This document shows, piece by piece, positions 40,602 through 46,113 of a DNA stretch of 46,113 nt (position 1 is its first letter; the number at the start of each line of letters is the position of its first letter). Below the pieces are notes generated by a model. That model was not told the DNA's origin, made no database searches, and was given only the letters and a program-made list of their open reading frames with translations. Made by a program: the position numbers and the translations under genes. This DNA is from a virus, in the IMG/VR virus record IMGVR_UViG_3300027881_000022, positions 1-46,113 of that record; one strand, written 5' to 3'.

Positions 40602-40690
40602 CGTGATCGTCGCGCGAGATCTTAGGTATATGTATCTGATCTGCGGCGGATCAGATCAGGCGCGAGCCATGGCGGGATCGCCCCGCGAGT
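40602..40690. repeat. GATC-rich intergenic block after the tRNA
   Basis: About six GATC sites in 80 bp, with a hairpin CTGATCTG-CGGCGGAT-CAGATCAG (40636-40659). TGATCGTCGC is shared with the block before 39083. A divergent TATA (40701-40693) would transcribe it on the minus strand, towards and antisense to the tRNA. Confidence 0.6.
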
Positions 40691-40692
40691 GT

Positions 40693-40739
40693 GTATATAA
40701 ATCCTTCACTCGGAAAAGCCGAGTGAGAAGTTTATATGC
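40693..40739. promoter_or_regulatory. Promoter, operator copy 6, with divergent TATA
   Basis: Operator ACTCGG-AAAAG-CCGAGT (40708-40724). Plus TATA TTTATATGC (40731-40739) and minus TATA TTTATATAC (40701-40693), each 6 bp away. The plus side has TTCAGGAGTATGTTATAGC and a GGAGTTTGG leader before ATG 40776. The minus side has no gene beyond a 4-codon frame at 40670. Confidence 0.8.
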
Positions 40740-40775
40740 GTTCAGGAGTATGTTATAGCATAGGAGTTTGGAACA

Positions 40776-41342
40776 ATGCCCGAGAAATCAGACTATCAGA
40801 AATACTGGGAAGAGATGAAGACCAGAGCACATCAACTCAGCAGAACCTTCAAGCGTGAGGTGCAACCATTCGAGGTTGGCAACACCGATGAGTACGATGG
40901 TAAGAGGGTCAACTGCAAGGGTTGGGAGATGGACCATGGCTACATCAATCAGAACCTATACGATGAGATGGGAGAGGTTGACGCAGCAGCTGATTACATC
41001 CTTAAGATAATCAAGGACGGTCCTCAGTGTCACTACTGCATCTGGAACGATGGCGGTCCAAGGTCATGTGTGCACCCTCAGATAGATGACTGCAAGCATG
41101 AGAACGTGAAGGTGGAAGTAGTGTGGACACTTGACATGATGAGGGTATCACTGTTCAGAGGAATGACATGGGGGAAAGACCCAAGCTTCACAGGCATGAT
41201 TACCCTTGAGAAGCCAGTGTCCTTCGATGGCACCCGCAACAGAGTGTACAAGGTGACCTGCGAGAAATGCAACAAAGACCTGCCACTGCACACGATAGAC
41301 TCCGACATGATAACAGCATTCGAGGATGAGTACGATGAGTAA
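40776..41342 (+). CDS. Protein with split zinc motif (CxH...CxxC family)
   Basis: 188 residues. Cysteines cluster in two regions: C85, C88, C98, C106, H108 (CHYCIWNDGGPRSCVHP, CKHEN) and C162/C165 (VTCEKCNKDLPL). The pair CxH and later CxxC with a 50-residue strand region between them recurs in genes 44038, 44564 and 45291. Leadered start with GGAGTTTGG. A regulatory or nucleic acid-binding role is inferred. Confidence 0.7.
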   Translation: MPEKSDYQKYWEEMKTRAHQLSRTFKREVQPFEVGNTDEYDGKRVNCKGWEMDHGYINQNLYDEMGEVDAAADYILKIIKDGPQCHYCIWNDGGPRSCVHPQIDDCKHENVKVEVVWTLDMMRVSLFRGMTWGKDPSFTGMITLEKPVSFDGTRNRVYKVTCEKCNKDLPLHTIDSDMITAFEDEYDE

Positions 41343-41673
41343 ATCAGAAATTCACAAACAAGTAGTTCTTGAAGTCACTCAGTTCTATGGAGACGCTGAG
41401 TCAATATCAACAATCCAAGAGATGTTCGCCGAAGAGATGAAAGGCGCAGAGGTATCAGAGTCCGAACACCAACACTGGATTTCATACAAGTTCCAGATGG
41501 ACCACGAGATCGCCCAGCGCATTCTCAACATGTTCAAGGCAATCTTCGGTGAGGGTCAGAACATTGGTGGAGGCAATGAACTGCAAGTAGAGATTCGTGA
41601 GCTTGAGCGAGACGAAGCCGCTCAAGACTACGACTACATAGTTCATGGCATTCCTTATGATGACGAGGAATAG
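41335..41673 (+). CDS. Small acidic hypothetical protein
   Basis: 112 residues from ATG at 41335 (ATGAGTAA overlap with the previous stop), chosen over an ATG 9 nt earlier. Acidic and helical (ESISTIQEMFAEEMKGAEVS, ERDEAAQDYDYIVHGIPYDD). No metal motif. Function is unknown. Confidence 0.65.
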   Translation: MSKSEIHKQVVLEVTQFYGDAESISTIQEMFAEEMKGAEVSESEHQHWISYKFQMDHEIAQRILNMFKAIFGEGQNIGGGNELQVEIRELERDEAAQDYDYIVHGIPYDDEE

Positions 41674-41716
41674 TTTATAAGCCTAGGGGAGTATAGTATA
41701 GTAGGAAGTTTGGAAC
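41674..41716 (+). promoter_or_regulatory. TATA promoter without operator for gene 41717
   Basis: TTTATA (41674-41679), the GGGGAGTATAGTATAGT block, then GGAAGTTTGG and ATG 41717 (about 40 bp from the TATA). No ACTCGG operator, so expression may differ from the operator set. Confidence 0.7.
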
Positions 41717-41923
41717 ATGGAAGAAGTGTACTGTAATATCTGTGAAGAGCTAGTCGGAGAGGCTGACTCCATCGATGGAGTGGGTGGTCTTGAAGAAGTG
41801 GCTCTATGGAATGGTGGTCACACTGGCGACATCGCAGGAGCAACTGTGGTGTGCAATGGCTGTGTGACCTATGGATACGACCTGATGATGAAGTTAAAGG
41901 AGAAGAGAAAGAATGAGAGTTAG
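41717..41923 (+). CDS. Zinc-ribbon protein
   Basis: 68 residues with C6, C9 and C46, C49 (YCNICEELVGEA, VVCNGCVTYGYDL), a long-loop zinc ribbon. It overlaps the next gene by 11 nt. Function is unknown. Confidence 0.7.
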   Translation: MEEVYCNICEELVGEADSIDGVGGLEEVALWNGGHTGDIAGATVVCNGCVTYGYDLMMKLKEKRKNES

Positions 41924-42266
41924 AATCCTTACCAAGTGGAGCGCCATGCCTGTCTGGGTAGACAGGCTGACCAAGGCAATCATTGTCGATTGGCATGGCA
42001 CTGAGGTCATAGCTGGCAAGGCTGTCTTCAGTGATGAGGCTGACACTTGGATGTTTGAAGAGTCTGATGGACTTGAGAACTGCCGCACCCCTGATAGCAG
42101 GTACACCATGTCAGATGAGATGGACAGTGGACTGCATGAAGAACTGGATGTGGCAATCAGCGAGAATCAGGGTGACTGGTTCAACGGATGGGTGGATGGC
42201 ACCTTCGTGGGTAGCCCATCAAAACTGCTCATGGGAGCAGACATGGATATGGGAGAGGATGAGTAA
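41913..42266 (+). CDS. Small acidic hypothetical protein
   Basis: 117 residues with a basic start (MRVRILTKWSAMPVWVDRLT), then acidic with Trp-rich strands (ENQGDWFNGWVDGTFVGSPS). No family is recognised. Its stop overlaps the next start as TAATGG. Confidence 0.65.
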   Translation: MRVRILTKWSAMPVWVDRLTKAIIVDWHGTEVIAGKAVFSDEADTWMFEESDGLENCRTPDSRYTMSDEMDSGLHEELDVAISENQGDWFNGWVDGTFVGSPSKLLMGADMDMGEDE

Positions 42267-42514
42267 TGGGTAACACAGACTGCCCTTGGTGTGAGGGTGA
42301 CGGACATGAAGAGGACATGGAACGGCTTGACTCTGACTTTGAAAAGGCACTAGACACTGCACTTGAAAAGGTAGACACTCTCAGTGCTGGAGTCGAGAGA
42401 GGCTGGCAAGAGGTTGGTGAGTGTGAAGAGTGTGGAGCCGCTTGGATAAGTGGTGAAGCAACAGTATCATTCCAAGTCATCACCAAGAAAGGAAAGGACA
42501 GCCTGAAAGTATAG
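42266..42514 (+). CDS. Zinc-ribbon protein
   Basis: 82 residues. C6/C9 (DCPWCEGDG) and C53/C56 (ECEECGAAW) flank a helix of about 40 residues. The ribbon with a helical insert is unusual. Function is unknown. Confidence 0.7.
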   Translation: MGNTDCPWCEGDGHEEDMERLDSDFEKALDTALEKVDTLSAGVERGWQEVGECEECGAAWISGEATVSFQVITKKGKDSLKV

Positions 42515-42547
42515 GCTGGATCACAGGTATAGGAGAGAAAAAGCAAT

Positions 42548-42611
42548 GCCGATCTTGATCGTCGATCTGGATTCCGAACTTCTATACGTCTTAGGTAAGA
42601 TCGAGATCGGC
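42548..42611. repeat. Long inverted repeat rich in GATC
   Basis: Arms GCCGATCTTGATC (42548-42560) and GATCGAGATCGGC (42599-42611) match at 12 of 13 positions with a 38-bp interval. Between gene 42266 and the promoter at 42643. It may be an RNA hairpin or a protein binding site. A 39-codon frame through it is not convincing. Confidence 0.55.
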
Positions 42612-42642
42612 ACCCCTTGCTATGTATCCTCAAAACTCAATG

Positions 42643-42687
42643 TTTATATGGCTTCGGGAGTATAATATATGTAGGAAGTTTGGTAAA
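42643..42687 (+). promoter_or_regulatory. TATA promoter without operator for gene 42688
   Basis: TTTATATG (42643-42650), TTCGGGAGTATAATATATG, then TAGGAAGTTTGG before ATG 42688 (42 bp). No ACTCGG operator. Confidence 0.7.
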
Positions 42688-42930
42688 ATGATAATAGCAC
42701 AAATCGTTGAAATTTTAGTAGCGGAAGAAGACTACAAGCATGACCTGTCCGAATGGGACACATTCACGGATGAGGTCAAGCAAGAAATCCTTCGTGATGT
42801 CAACAGTCACAAGGAGTCCTTCGTCTGGAGAGAAAGGTGGTTGATACCAACAGATGGTGACAACTTTCAGACCATGGACTGGGACATCCACAGCCTGCTC
42901 AACAGGTCTACCAAGGTGATGTTCAAATGA
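42688..42930 (+). CDS. Small hypothetical protein
   Basis: 80 residues from ATG at 42688, the first after the promoter leader; a longer frame would use promoter DNA. Hydrophobic start (MIIAQIVEILVAEEDYKHD), then mixed strand and helix with several Trp. No zinc motif. It overlaps the next gene as ATGA. Confidence 0.65.
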   Translation: MIIAQIVEILVAEEDYKHDLSEWDTFTDEVKQEILRDVNSHKESFVWRERWLIPTDGDNFQTMDWDIHSLLNRSTKVMFK

Positions 42931-43250
42931 CCGATTACAGAGCACTGGTGGTGGACATGAAGTTCCACAGGTCAAAGGATGAGCAGTGGTCATCCACACT
43001 CATCCGCACCTATGATCCAGATGCAATACTTGGCATACTGAGAGATGTGATTGCACACAATGCACAGAGCCAAGACCCACAGCCTACCATGGTGGCTAGG
43101 TACATCACGGACCTACCCATGCGATGCACCAACTGCAACAGGTGGGAAGAGCAACAAGAGTACGCACTCGATAAGAACGACACACAGGCAAAGTGTCCAC
43201 ACTGCGACACTTGGGTATTCATCGAAGAGTGTGAGATAGGAGAGATATGA
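42927..43250 (+). CDS. Protein with C-terminal zinc ribbon
   Basis: 107 residues. N-terminal half helical and basic (MKFHRSKDEQWSSTLIR); C67/C70 and C90/C93 (RCTNCNRWEEQQ, KCPHCDTWVF) form a ribbon. Function is unknown. Confidence 0.7.
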   Translation: MTDYRALVVDMKFHRSKDEQWSSTLIRTYDPDAILGILRDVIAHNAQSQDPQPTMVARYITDLPMRCTNCNRWEEQQEYALDKNDTQAKCPHCDTWVFIEECEIGEI

Positions 43251-43610
43251 ATGACAGTAGACGACTATAGGTATGTAGAAGGCAAGCCATGCAAAGTCCC
43301 CGTCTGGGGCAAAGAGCTGGCAGAGAAGAAATTGAAGAACAAGACGATCTTGACGATCACAAGTACGCACTTTTCACCAAGTATGGAACAGTGCACAGCC
43401 ATGATCGTAGGTATCCGATCCATCTATGAGATCGACGACAAGAACATGTCGGGTAAGATCATAGGTATGCAGCGCTGGACTGCAGAACTTGATCGCTGGT
43501 ACCCATTTGGTGATTCGGTGTCGGCTGGACACAAGGCCGTGCTCTCAGGATTCCTCATGGCTCGATGGTCAATGGGTAAACTGAGAGGTAGGATCAACCA
43601 CACACTATGA
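43251..43610 (+). CDS. Hypothetical protein
   Basis: 119 residues, strand-rich with a basic tail (ITSTHFSPSMEQCTAMIVGI, MQRWTAELDRWYPFGD, WSMGKLRGRINHTL). The coding DNA is also unusually rich in GATC (about eight in 270 bp). No family is recognised. A strong terminator begins at its stop. Confidence 0.65.
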   Translation: MTVDDYRYVEGKPCKVPVWGKELAEKKLKNKTILTITSTHFSPSMEQCTAMIVGIRSIYEIDDKNMSGKIIGMQRWTAELDRWYPFGDSVSAGHKAVLSGFLMARWSMGKLRGRINHTL

Positions 43611-43645
43611 TCTGGATGCTAGGTATCCAGATCTCACTTTTTTTT
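43609..43645 (+). terminator. Intrinsic terminator with GATC stem and T8
   Basis: Perfect 9-bp stem GATCTGGAT / ATCCAGATC with a 7-nt loop (43609-43633), then T8 (43638-43645). The clearest intrinsic terminator in the window. The stop codon is in the stem. Confidence 0.8.
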
Positions 43646-43668
43646 CCTTATGTATGACTGAGGTGACC

Positions 43669-43998
43669 ATGATGGATCACATTTCTAAGTATGCTGAGCT
43701 AAGGAGACTTTTGGTAGACCCAATGACCCGAGATCGGGCAATGGTACCAGTTGAAGCTCCTTTTGGTCAAGTCAATGACCTGAAAATCGCAATGCTCTGG
43801 GAGAGGCGGTGTGTATGTGGTGAGGGGGGGAGTGGTGGTTCACTGTCGGGAATGAGGGTTGTATCTGGGTTATGGCGCGGAAAGTACATGCATTCGCAAA
43901 GTGAAGCCGACTGGAGTGCAATATGTATATACATATTGTCTTCCACTCGGTGCTGGACATCGTATGCAAATCTGAACATGCATTCGCAATGTTTATAA
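43669..43998 (+). CDS. Small protein of uncertain extent
   Basis: 109 residues from ATG at 43669, placed after GAGGTGACC. The first 50 residues (MMDHISKYAELRRLLVDPM) look like a normal helical protein. From residue 52 the composition changes: a G7 run, CVCGEGGSGGSLSG, then codons that cross a 20-bp palindrome and the TATA box of the next gene. The C-terminal half may be a relic or a frameshifted end. Confidence 0.4.
   Translation: MMDHISKYAELRRLLVDPMTRDRAMVPVEAPFGQVNDLKIAMLWERRCVCGEGGSGGSLSGMRVVSGLWRGKYMHSQSEADWSAICIYILSSTRCWTSYANLNMHSQCL
43886..43989. repeat. Palindrome and direct repeats upstream of gene 44038
   Basis: Perfect 20-bp palindrome CAATATGTATATACATATTG (43919-43938), flanked by two copies of ACATGCATTCGCAA at 43886-43899 and 43976-43989. 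The right copy ends 2 bp before the TATA box of gene 44038. Looks like an operator array. Confidence 0.65.
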
Positions 43999-44037
43999 GG
44001 ATTCGGGAGTATGATATAGTAAGGAAATTTGGCAATC
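43992..44037 (+). promoter_or_regulatory. TATA promoter for gene 44038
   Basis: TTTATA (43992-43997), TTCGGGAGTATGATATAGT, then AAGGAAATTTGG before ATG 44038 (about 43 bp). No ACTCGG operator; a palindrome and repeats lie upstream instead. Confidence 0.7.
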
Positions 44038-44571
44038 ATGACAATTGATAATGACAACCCAGTGCCAGAAGCAAACGCAGTGCTACTGCGTGACGCAAAG
44101 ATTCTGGCTGAGAGACTGATAACAATCATGTCACAGGTCACCATTGACCTGCACGGAATACCAGTGAGCAACGAGGACTATCCAGCACTGGCAAGACAGG
44201 GTGACTTGGCGAAGGACATTCGCAAGCAGCTCAATGAGCTTGAGACCAAGAGAGCACAGGTGGTCACCTGTGAGCACCCGAACATAGAGGCTGACTACAT
44301 CTGGCAGGCAAACAAGCACCAGACCCTAGAGTACGAGGTGCATGACATATCACAACCCATGTACGCCGTAGTGGACAAGGGTGAAGAGAAGACTGGAAGC
44401 ACTGAGTCCTTTGAACAGTGGACTGTCACCTGCAAGGACTGCAAGAAGGTATTGTACGACCAGAGTGGACCTGACAGGATCGGACTGGACAACCTGACCA
44501 AGGAACAACAGGTACTACTGGACACACTGCTTGAGAACTTCGGAGAGGACAGGGGTGAACTACTTGACTGA
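44038..44571 (+). CDS. CxH...CxxC family protein
   Basis: 177 residues from ATG at 44038, the first after the promoter leader. N-terminal helical region (VLLRDAKILAERLITIMSQV). The paired motif C78-x-H80 (TCEHPN) and C132-x2-C135 (VTCKDCKKVLYD) matches genes 40776, 44564 and 45291. Heads a run of overlapping genes to the window edge. Function is unknown. Confidence 0.7.
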   Translation: MTIDNDNPVPEANAVLLRDAKILAERLITIMSQVTIDLHGIPVSNEDYPALARQGDLAKDIRKQLNELETKRAQVVTCEHPNIEADYIWQANKHQTLEYEVHDISQPMYAVVDKGEEKTGSTESFEQWTVTCKDCKKVLYDQSGPDRIGLDNLTKEQQVLLDTLLENFGEDRGELLD

Positions 44572-44908
44572 TGAACAACTGACCGAGAGACAACTAGCAG
44601 AGCAACTGCTATGTGAGCACGAGCACCTGAAGCTCTACCTACTAGAGGACATGGTGGTTAGGGTGCACGACACTGGCGGCGGTGGCAAGGGTTCGGACAA
44701 GTACGACTACAGTGACACCACTGCTTCAGAGGGTTGGTACATCTATGGCGGACACTGTGACGAGTGCGAGAAGATGTTCACACGAGAGGAACTGGCTGAA
44801 GTGATACAGCGACCAGTGGCAAAAAAGATCGACATCATGCCAGACGGAAAGTTCAAGGTAGAGTGGCACCTCAATAAGGATTGGAAGGAAGGAGACAGAG
44901 TAGAATGA
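44564..44908 (+). CDS. CxH...CxxC family protein
   Basis: 114 residues with a TTG start, placed 5 nt after GGTGA as in several other genes; a GTG at 44555 is an alternative. C17/H19 (LCEHEH) and C65/C68 (HCDECEKMFTRE) give the family motif. Gly-rich loop between them. It overlaps the next gene as ATGA. Confidence 0.65.
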   Translation: MTDEQLTERQLAEQLLCEHEHLKLYLLEDMVVRVHDTGGGGKGSDKYDYSDTTASEGWYIYGGHCDECEKMFTREELAEVIQRPVAKKIDIMPDGKFKVEWHLNKDWKEGDRVE

Positions 44909-45294
44909 CCGAGAAATTACAGATAAGGATGATACGGATGAAGATGGAGTTCAACCACGAACTGGGCAAGTGGATTTCGATCTGGACTGAAGAACAGAGA
45001 GATGCACTTCAGGGATCAGACCAAGCAGTGGGAGTAGAACTTATGGGCAAGGGCACCTTCGAGGTGACCTTCGACAACGACAGCCTTGAGTGCTGGGTGA
45101 CCATGACGCTTGATCGTCTGGAAGGCAAGTGTCCACTCTGTGGCAACGACGACACCAAGTACGAAGAGGTACAGTACACAGAATTGAGAGTGACAGAGCC
45201 AGACACCATAGTGCGTCACTATGAGTGCAACGAGTGCCATCACACTTGGGATGGAGACCATGTGTGCAATGTAGAGGAATGTGGAGAACTATGA
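44905..45294 (+). CDS. Protein with TFIIS-like zinc ribbon
   Basis: 129 residues. C76/C79 (KCPLCGNDD) and C108/C111 (ECNECHHTW), with an acidic strand region between them, resemble the ribbon of TFIIS-type and RNA polymerase small subunits. No catalytic acidic pair is obvious. Two more cysteines (C121, C126) follow. A transcription-related role is a guess. ATGA overlap with the next gene. Confidence 0.65.
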   Translation: MTEKLQIRMIRMKMEFNHELGKWISIWTEEQRDALQGSDQAVGVELMGKGTFEVTFDNDSLECWVTMTLDRLEGKCPLCGNDDTKYEEVQYTELRVTEPDTIVRHYECNECHHTWDGDHVCNVEECGEL

Positions 45295-45584
45295 CAAAAT
45301 TAGGTAAGGAAGTAAAGAGTGGTCAATACTTTATGAAGAACAGAGAGGTTGCTGACATACTTGAGAAGGCAGGGGCACCCAAGATCGACAACATCAAGAC
45401 TGGTGCCTATGGAGTGTTCATCACCTATGCAGAGCCATGCTCTCTTGACCATGAGCAGTTCGACCACAAGGACTGGGATCGAGAAGAGACCCAGACAAGT
45501 GCTGGTGGGTTCTACACCACGAGGCACAAGACATGTCCTGAGTGCGGAGAGTCTGTAGAGGTTGACGAGATAGCAGGAATGTGA
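45291..45584 (+). CDS. CxH...CxxC family protein
   Basis: 97 residues from ATG at 45291 (ATGA overlap). C50/H54 (PCSLDH) and C82/C85 (TCPECGES) give a shorter form of the family motif. The N-terminal helix is NREVADILEKAG. Function is unknown. Confidence 0.65.
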   Translation: MTKLGKEVKSGQYFMKNREVADILEKAGAPKIDNIKTGAYGVFITYAEPCSLDHEQFDHKDWDREETQTSAGGFYTTRHKTCPECGESVEVDEIAGM

Positions 45585-45590
45585 TCCAAG

Positions 45591-45920
45591 ATGAGTCCGA
45601 TAGAACACCACATAGGCGACATCTACGATCTGGAATTTTGGCACCAAGACATAGGTACAATCCAGATCAAGCTGGTGCATGATGAGCTTGGGTACAACGA
45701 TGACACCGAGATGCGACCAGTGTTCGAGGTTGCCTTCATGGATGTGAACGGCAACAGCTTCGTATGGGAAGACAATGACACCCTTGACGAAGCCAAGAAG
45801 TTGATTGAGAAAGAGACCGAGAGGCTGGGGATCTGGCCTCAAGTAAGGTGCATGATGCGGATTATAGATTTGAAAAGAGAGCTTGAAGAAGCAGAGAAGG
45901 AGCTGAAGAGATATGTCTAA
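45591..45920 (+). CDS. Small acidic protein with C-terminal helix
   Basis: 109 residues: an acidic strand-rich part (IGTIQIKLVHDELGYNDDTE), then a charged helix (LKRELEEAEKELKRYV). No metal motif. It overlaps the next gene by 8 nt. Function is unknown. Confidence 0.65.
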   Translation: MSPIEHHIGDIYDLEFWHQDIGTIQIKLVHDELGYNDDTEMRPVFEVAFMDVNGNSFVWEDNDTLDEAKKLIEKETERLGIWPQVRCMMRIIDLKRELEEAEKELKRYV

Positions 45921-46083
45921 GTTACAGTGCTTGAGGTGTGACCATCTCGATCTTGAGCAACAACGAAATGATGATGGCAAAGCGGTGATAGTGGCAGTAT
46001 GCACTGGCAACTACAACCCTTGGCAGCTACCACTGTCAATGCAAGGAGAAGAGTGCGATATACACAGGAGACAGACAAGATGA
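45913..46083 (+). CDS. Small zinc-finger peptide
   Basis: 56 residues with C6, C9, C30 and C48 (QCLRCDHLDLEQQ, VCTGNYN, ECDIHR). It is like the peptides at 37861 and 40069. ATGA overlap with the next gene. Function is unknown. Confidence 0.65.
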   Translation: MSKLQCLRCDHLDLEQQRNDDGKAVIVAVCTGNYNPWQLPLSMQGEECDIHRRQTR

Positions 46084-46113
46084 CAGATGACGATCATGAC
46101 CCGTGCATAGACT
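46080..46113 (+). CDS. Start of next gene (cut by window edge)
   Basis: ATG at 46080 overlaps the previous stop as ATGA. Only 11 codons are visible (MTDDDHDPCID), acidic with one cysteine. Likely another small protein of this run. Confidence 0.5.
   Translation, partial: MTDDDHDPCID

Noticed and set aside
42546-42665. 39-codon frame after gene 42266
   Set aside because: It runs through the GATC inverted repeat and the promoter of gene 42688 and lacks an RBS and motifs.
37198-44000. CRISPR-like array
   Set aside because: The repeats are irregularly spaced promoters and hairpins, with no spacer pattern and no cas genes.

Overview
The window reads as about 46 kb of a tailed (caudovirus-like) virus of an archaeon, with a contractile tail. 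The virus call rests on a head-to-tail set: portal, prohead protease with nested scaffold, HK97-fold major capsid protein, neck proteins, tail sheath, tail tube, tail-assembly chaperones with a frameshift signal, a tape-measure candidate, baseplate hub, spike, gp25-like wedge, baseplate J and a repeat-built tail fibre. The archaeal call rests on TATA boxes (TTTATATGC type) about 25 bp or about 40 bp upstream of start codons, several apparently leaderless starts, an XPB-like helicase, a tRNA-Tyr with the C1:G72 pair typical of Archaea, and Shine-Dalgarno sites of the form GGTGATC or GGAGGTGA. No integrase, plasmid gene or host gene is visible. Terminase, DNA polymerase and lysis genes are not in the window. 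The host lineage cannot be fixed from sequence alone; a non-halophilic euryarchaeal or related host is a reasonable guess only.

Layout. Positions 1-30779 form one long minus-strand late operon with almost no intergenic space. Read in its own direction it runs: RING-like zinc protein, two unknowns, portal, protease/scaffold, decoration-like protein, major capsid protein, neck, a block of unusual large beta-rich virion proteins (15-24 kb), sheath, tube, chaperones, tape-measure candidate, hub, spike, tail fibre, membrane protein, gp25-like wedge and baseplate J (cut by the window edge). Several genes start with TTG placed 2 nt after GGTGATC.

Positions 30780-30924 form a divergent control region. 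One near-symmetric TATA box can serve both directions, and the late transcript would begin with a roughly 67-nt structured leader.

Positions 30925-36124 form a plus-strand operon: XPB-like helicase, radical SAM protein and about ten small proteins, linked mostly by ATGA-type overlaps. A repeat-rich intergenic region at 36.18-36.27 kb follows.

Positions 36342-46113 hold many short transcription units of small, mostly zinc-ribbon proteins, plus the tRNA-Tyr. About eleven of these units share one promoter architecture. Six copies (37.5-40.7 kb) carry an operator ACTCGG-N5-CCGAGT exactly 6 bp from the TATA box. In four of them a second TATA box lies 6 bp away on the other side, facing the opposite direction. 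Two of these pairs drive real divergent genes; the other two face GATC-rich non-coding DNA. A conserved block (about TTCGGGAGTATGATATA) follows the TATA box. Leadered units then begin with GGAAGTTTGG just before the ATG. This repeated bidirectional promoter system is the most striking feature of the window.
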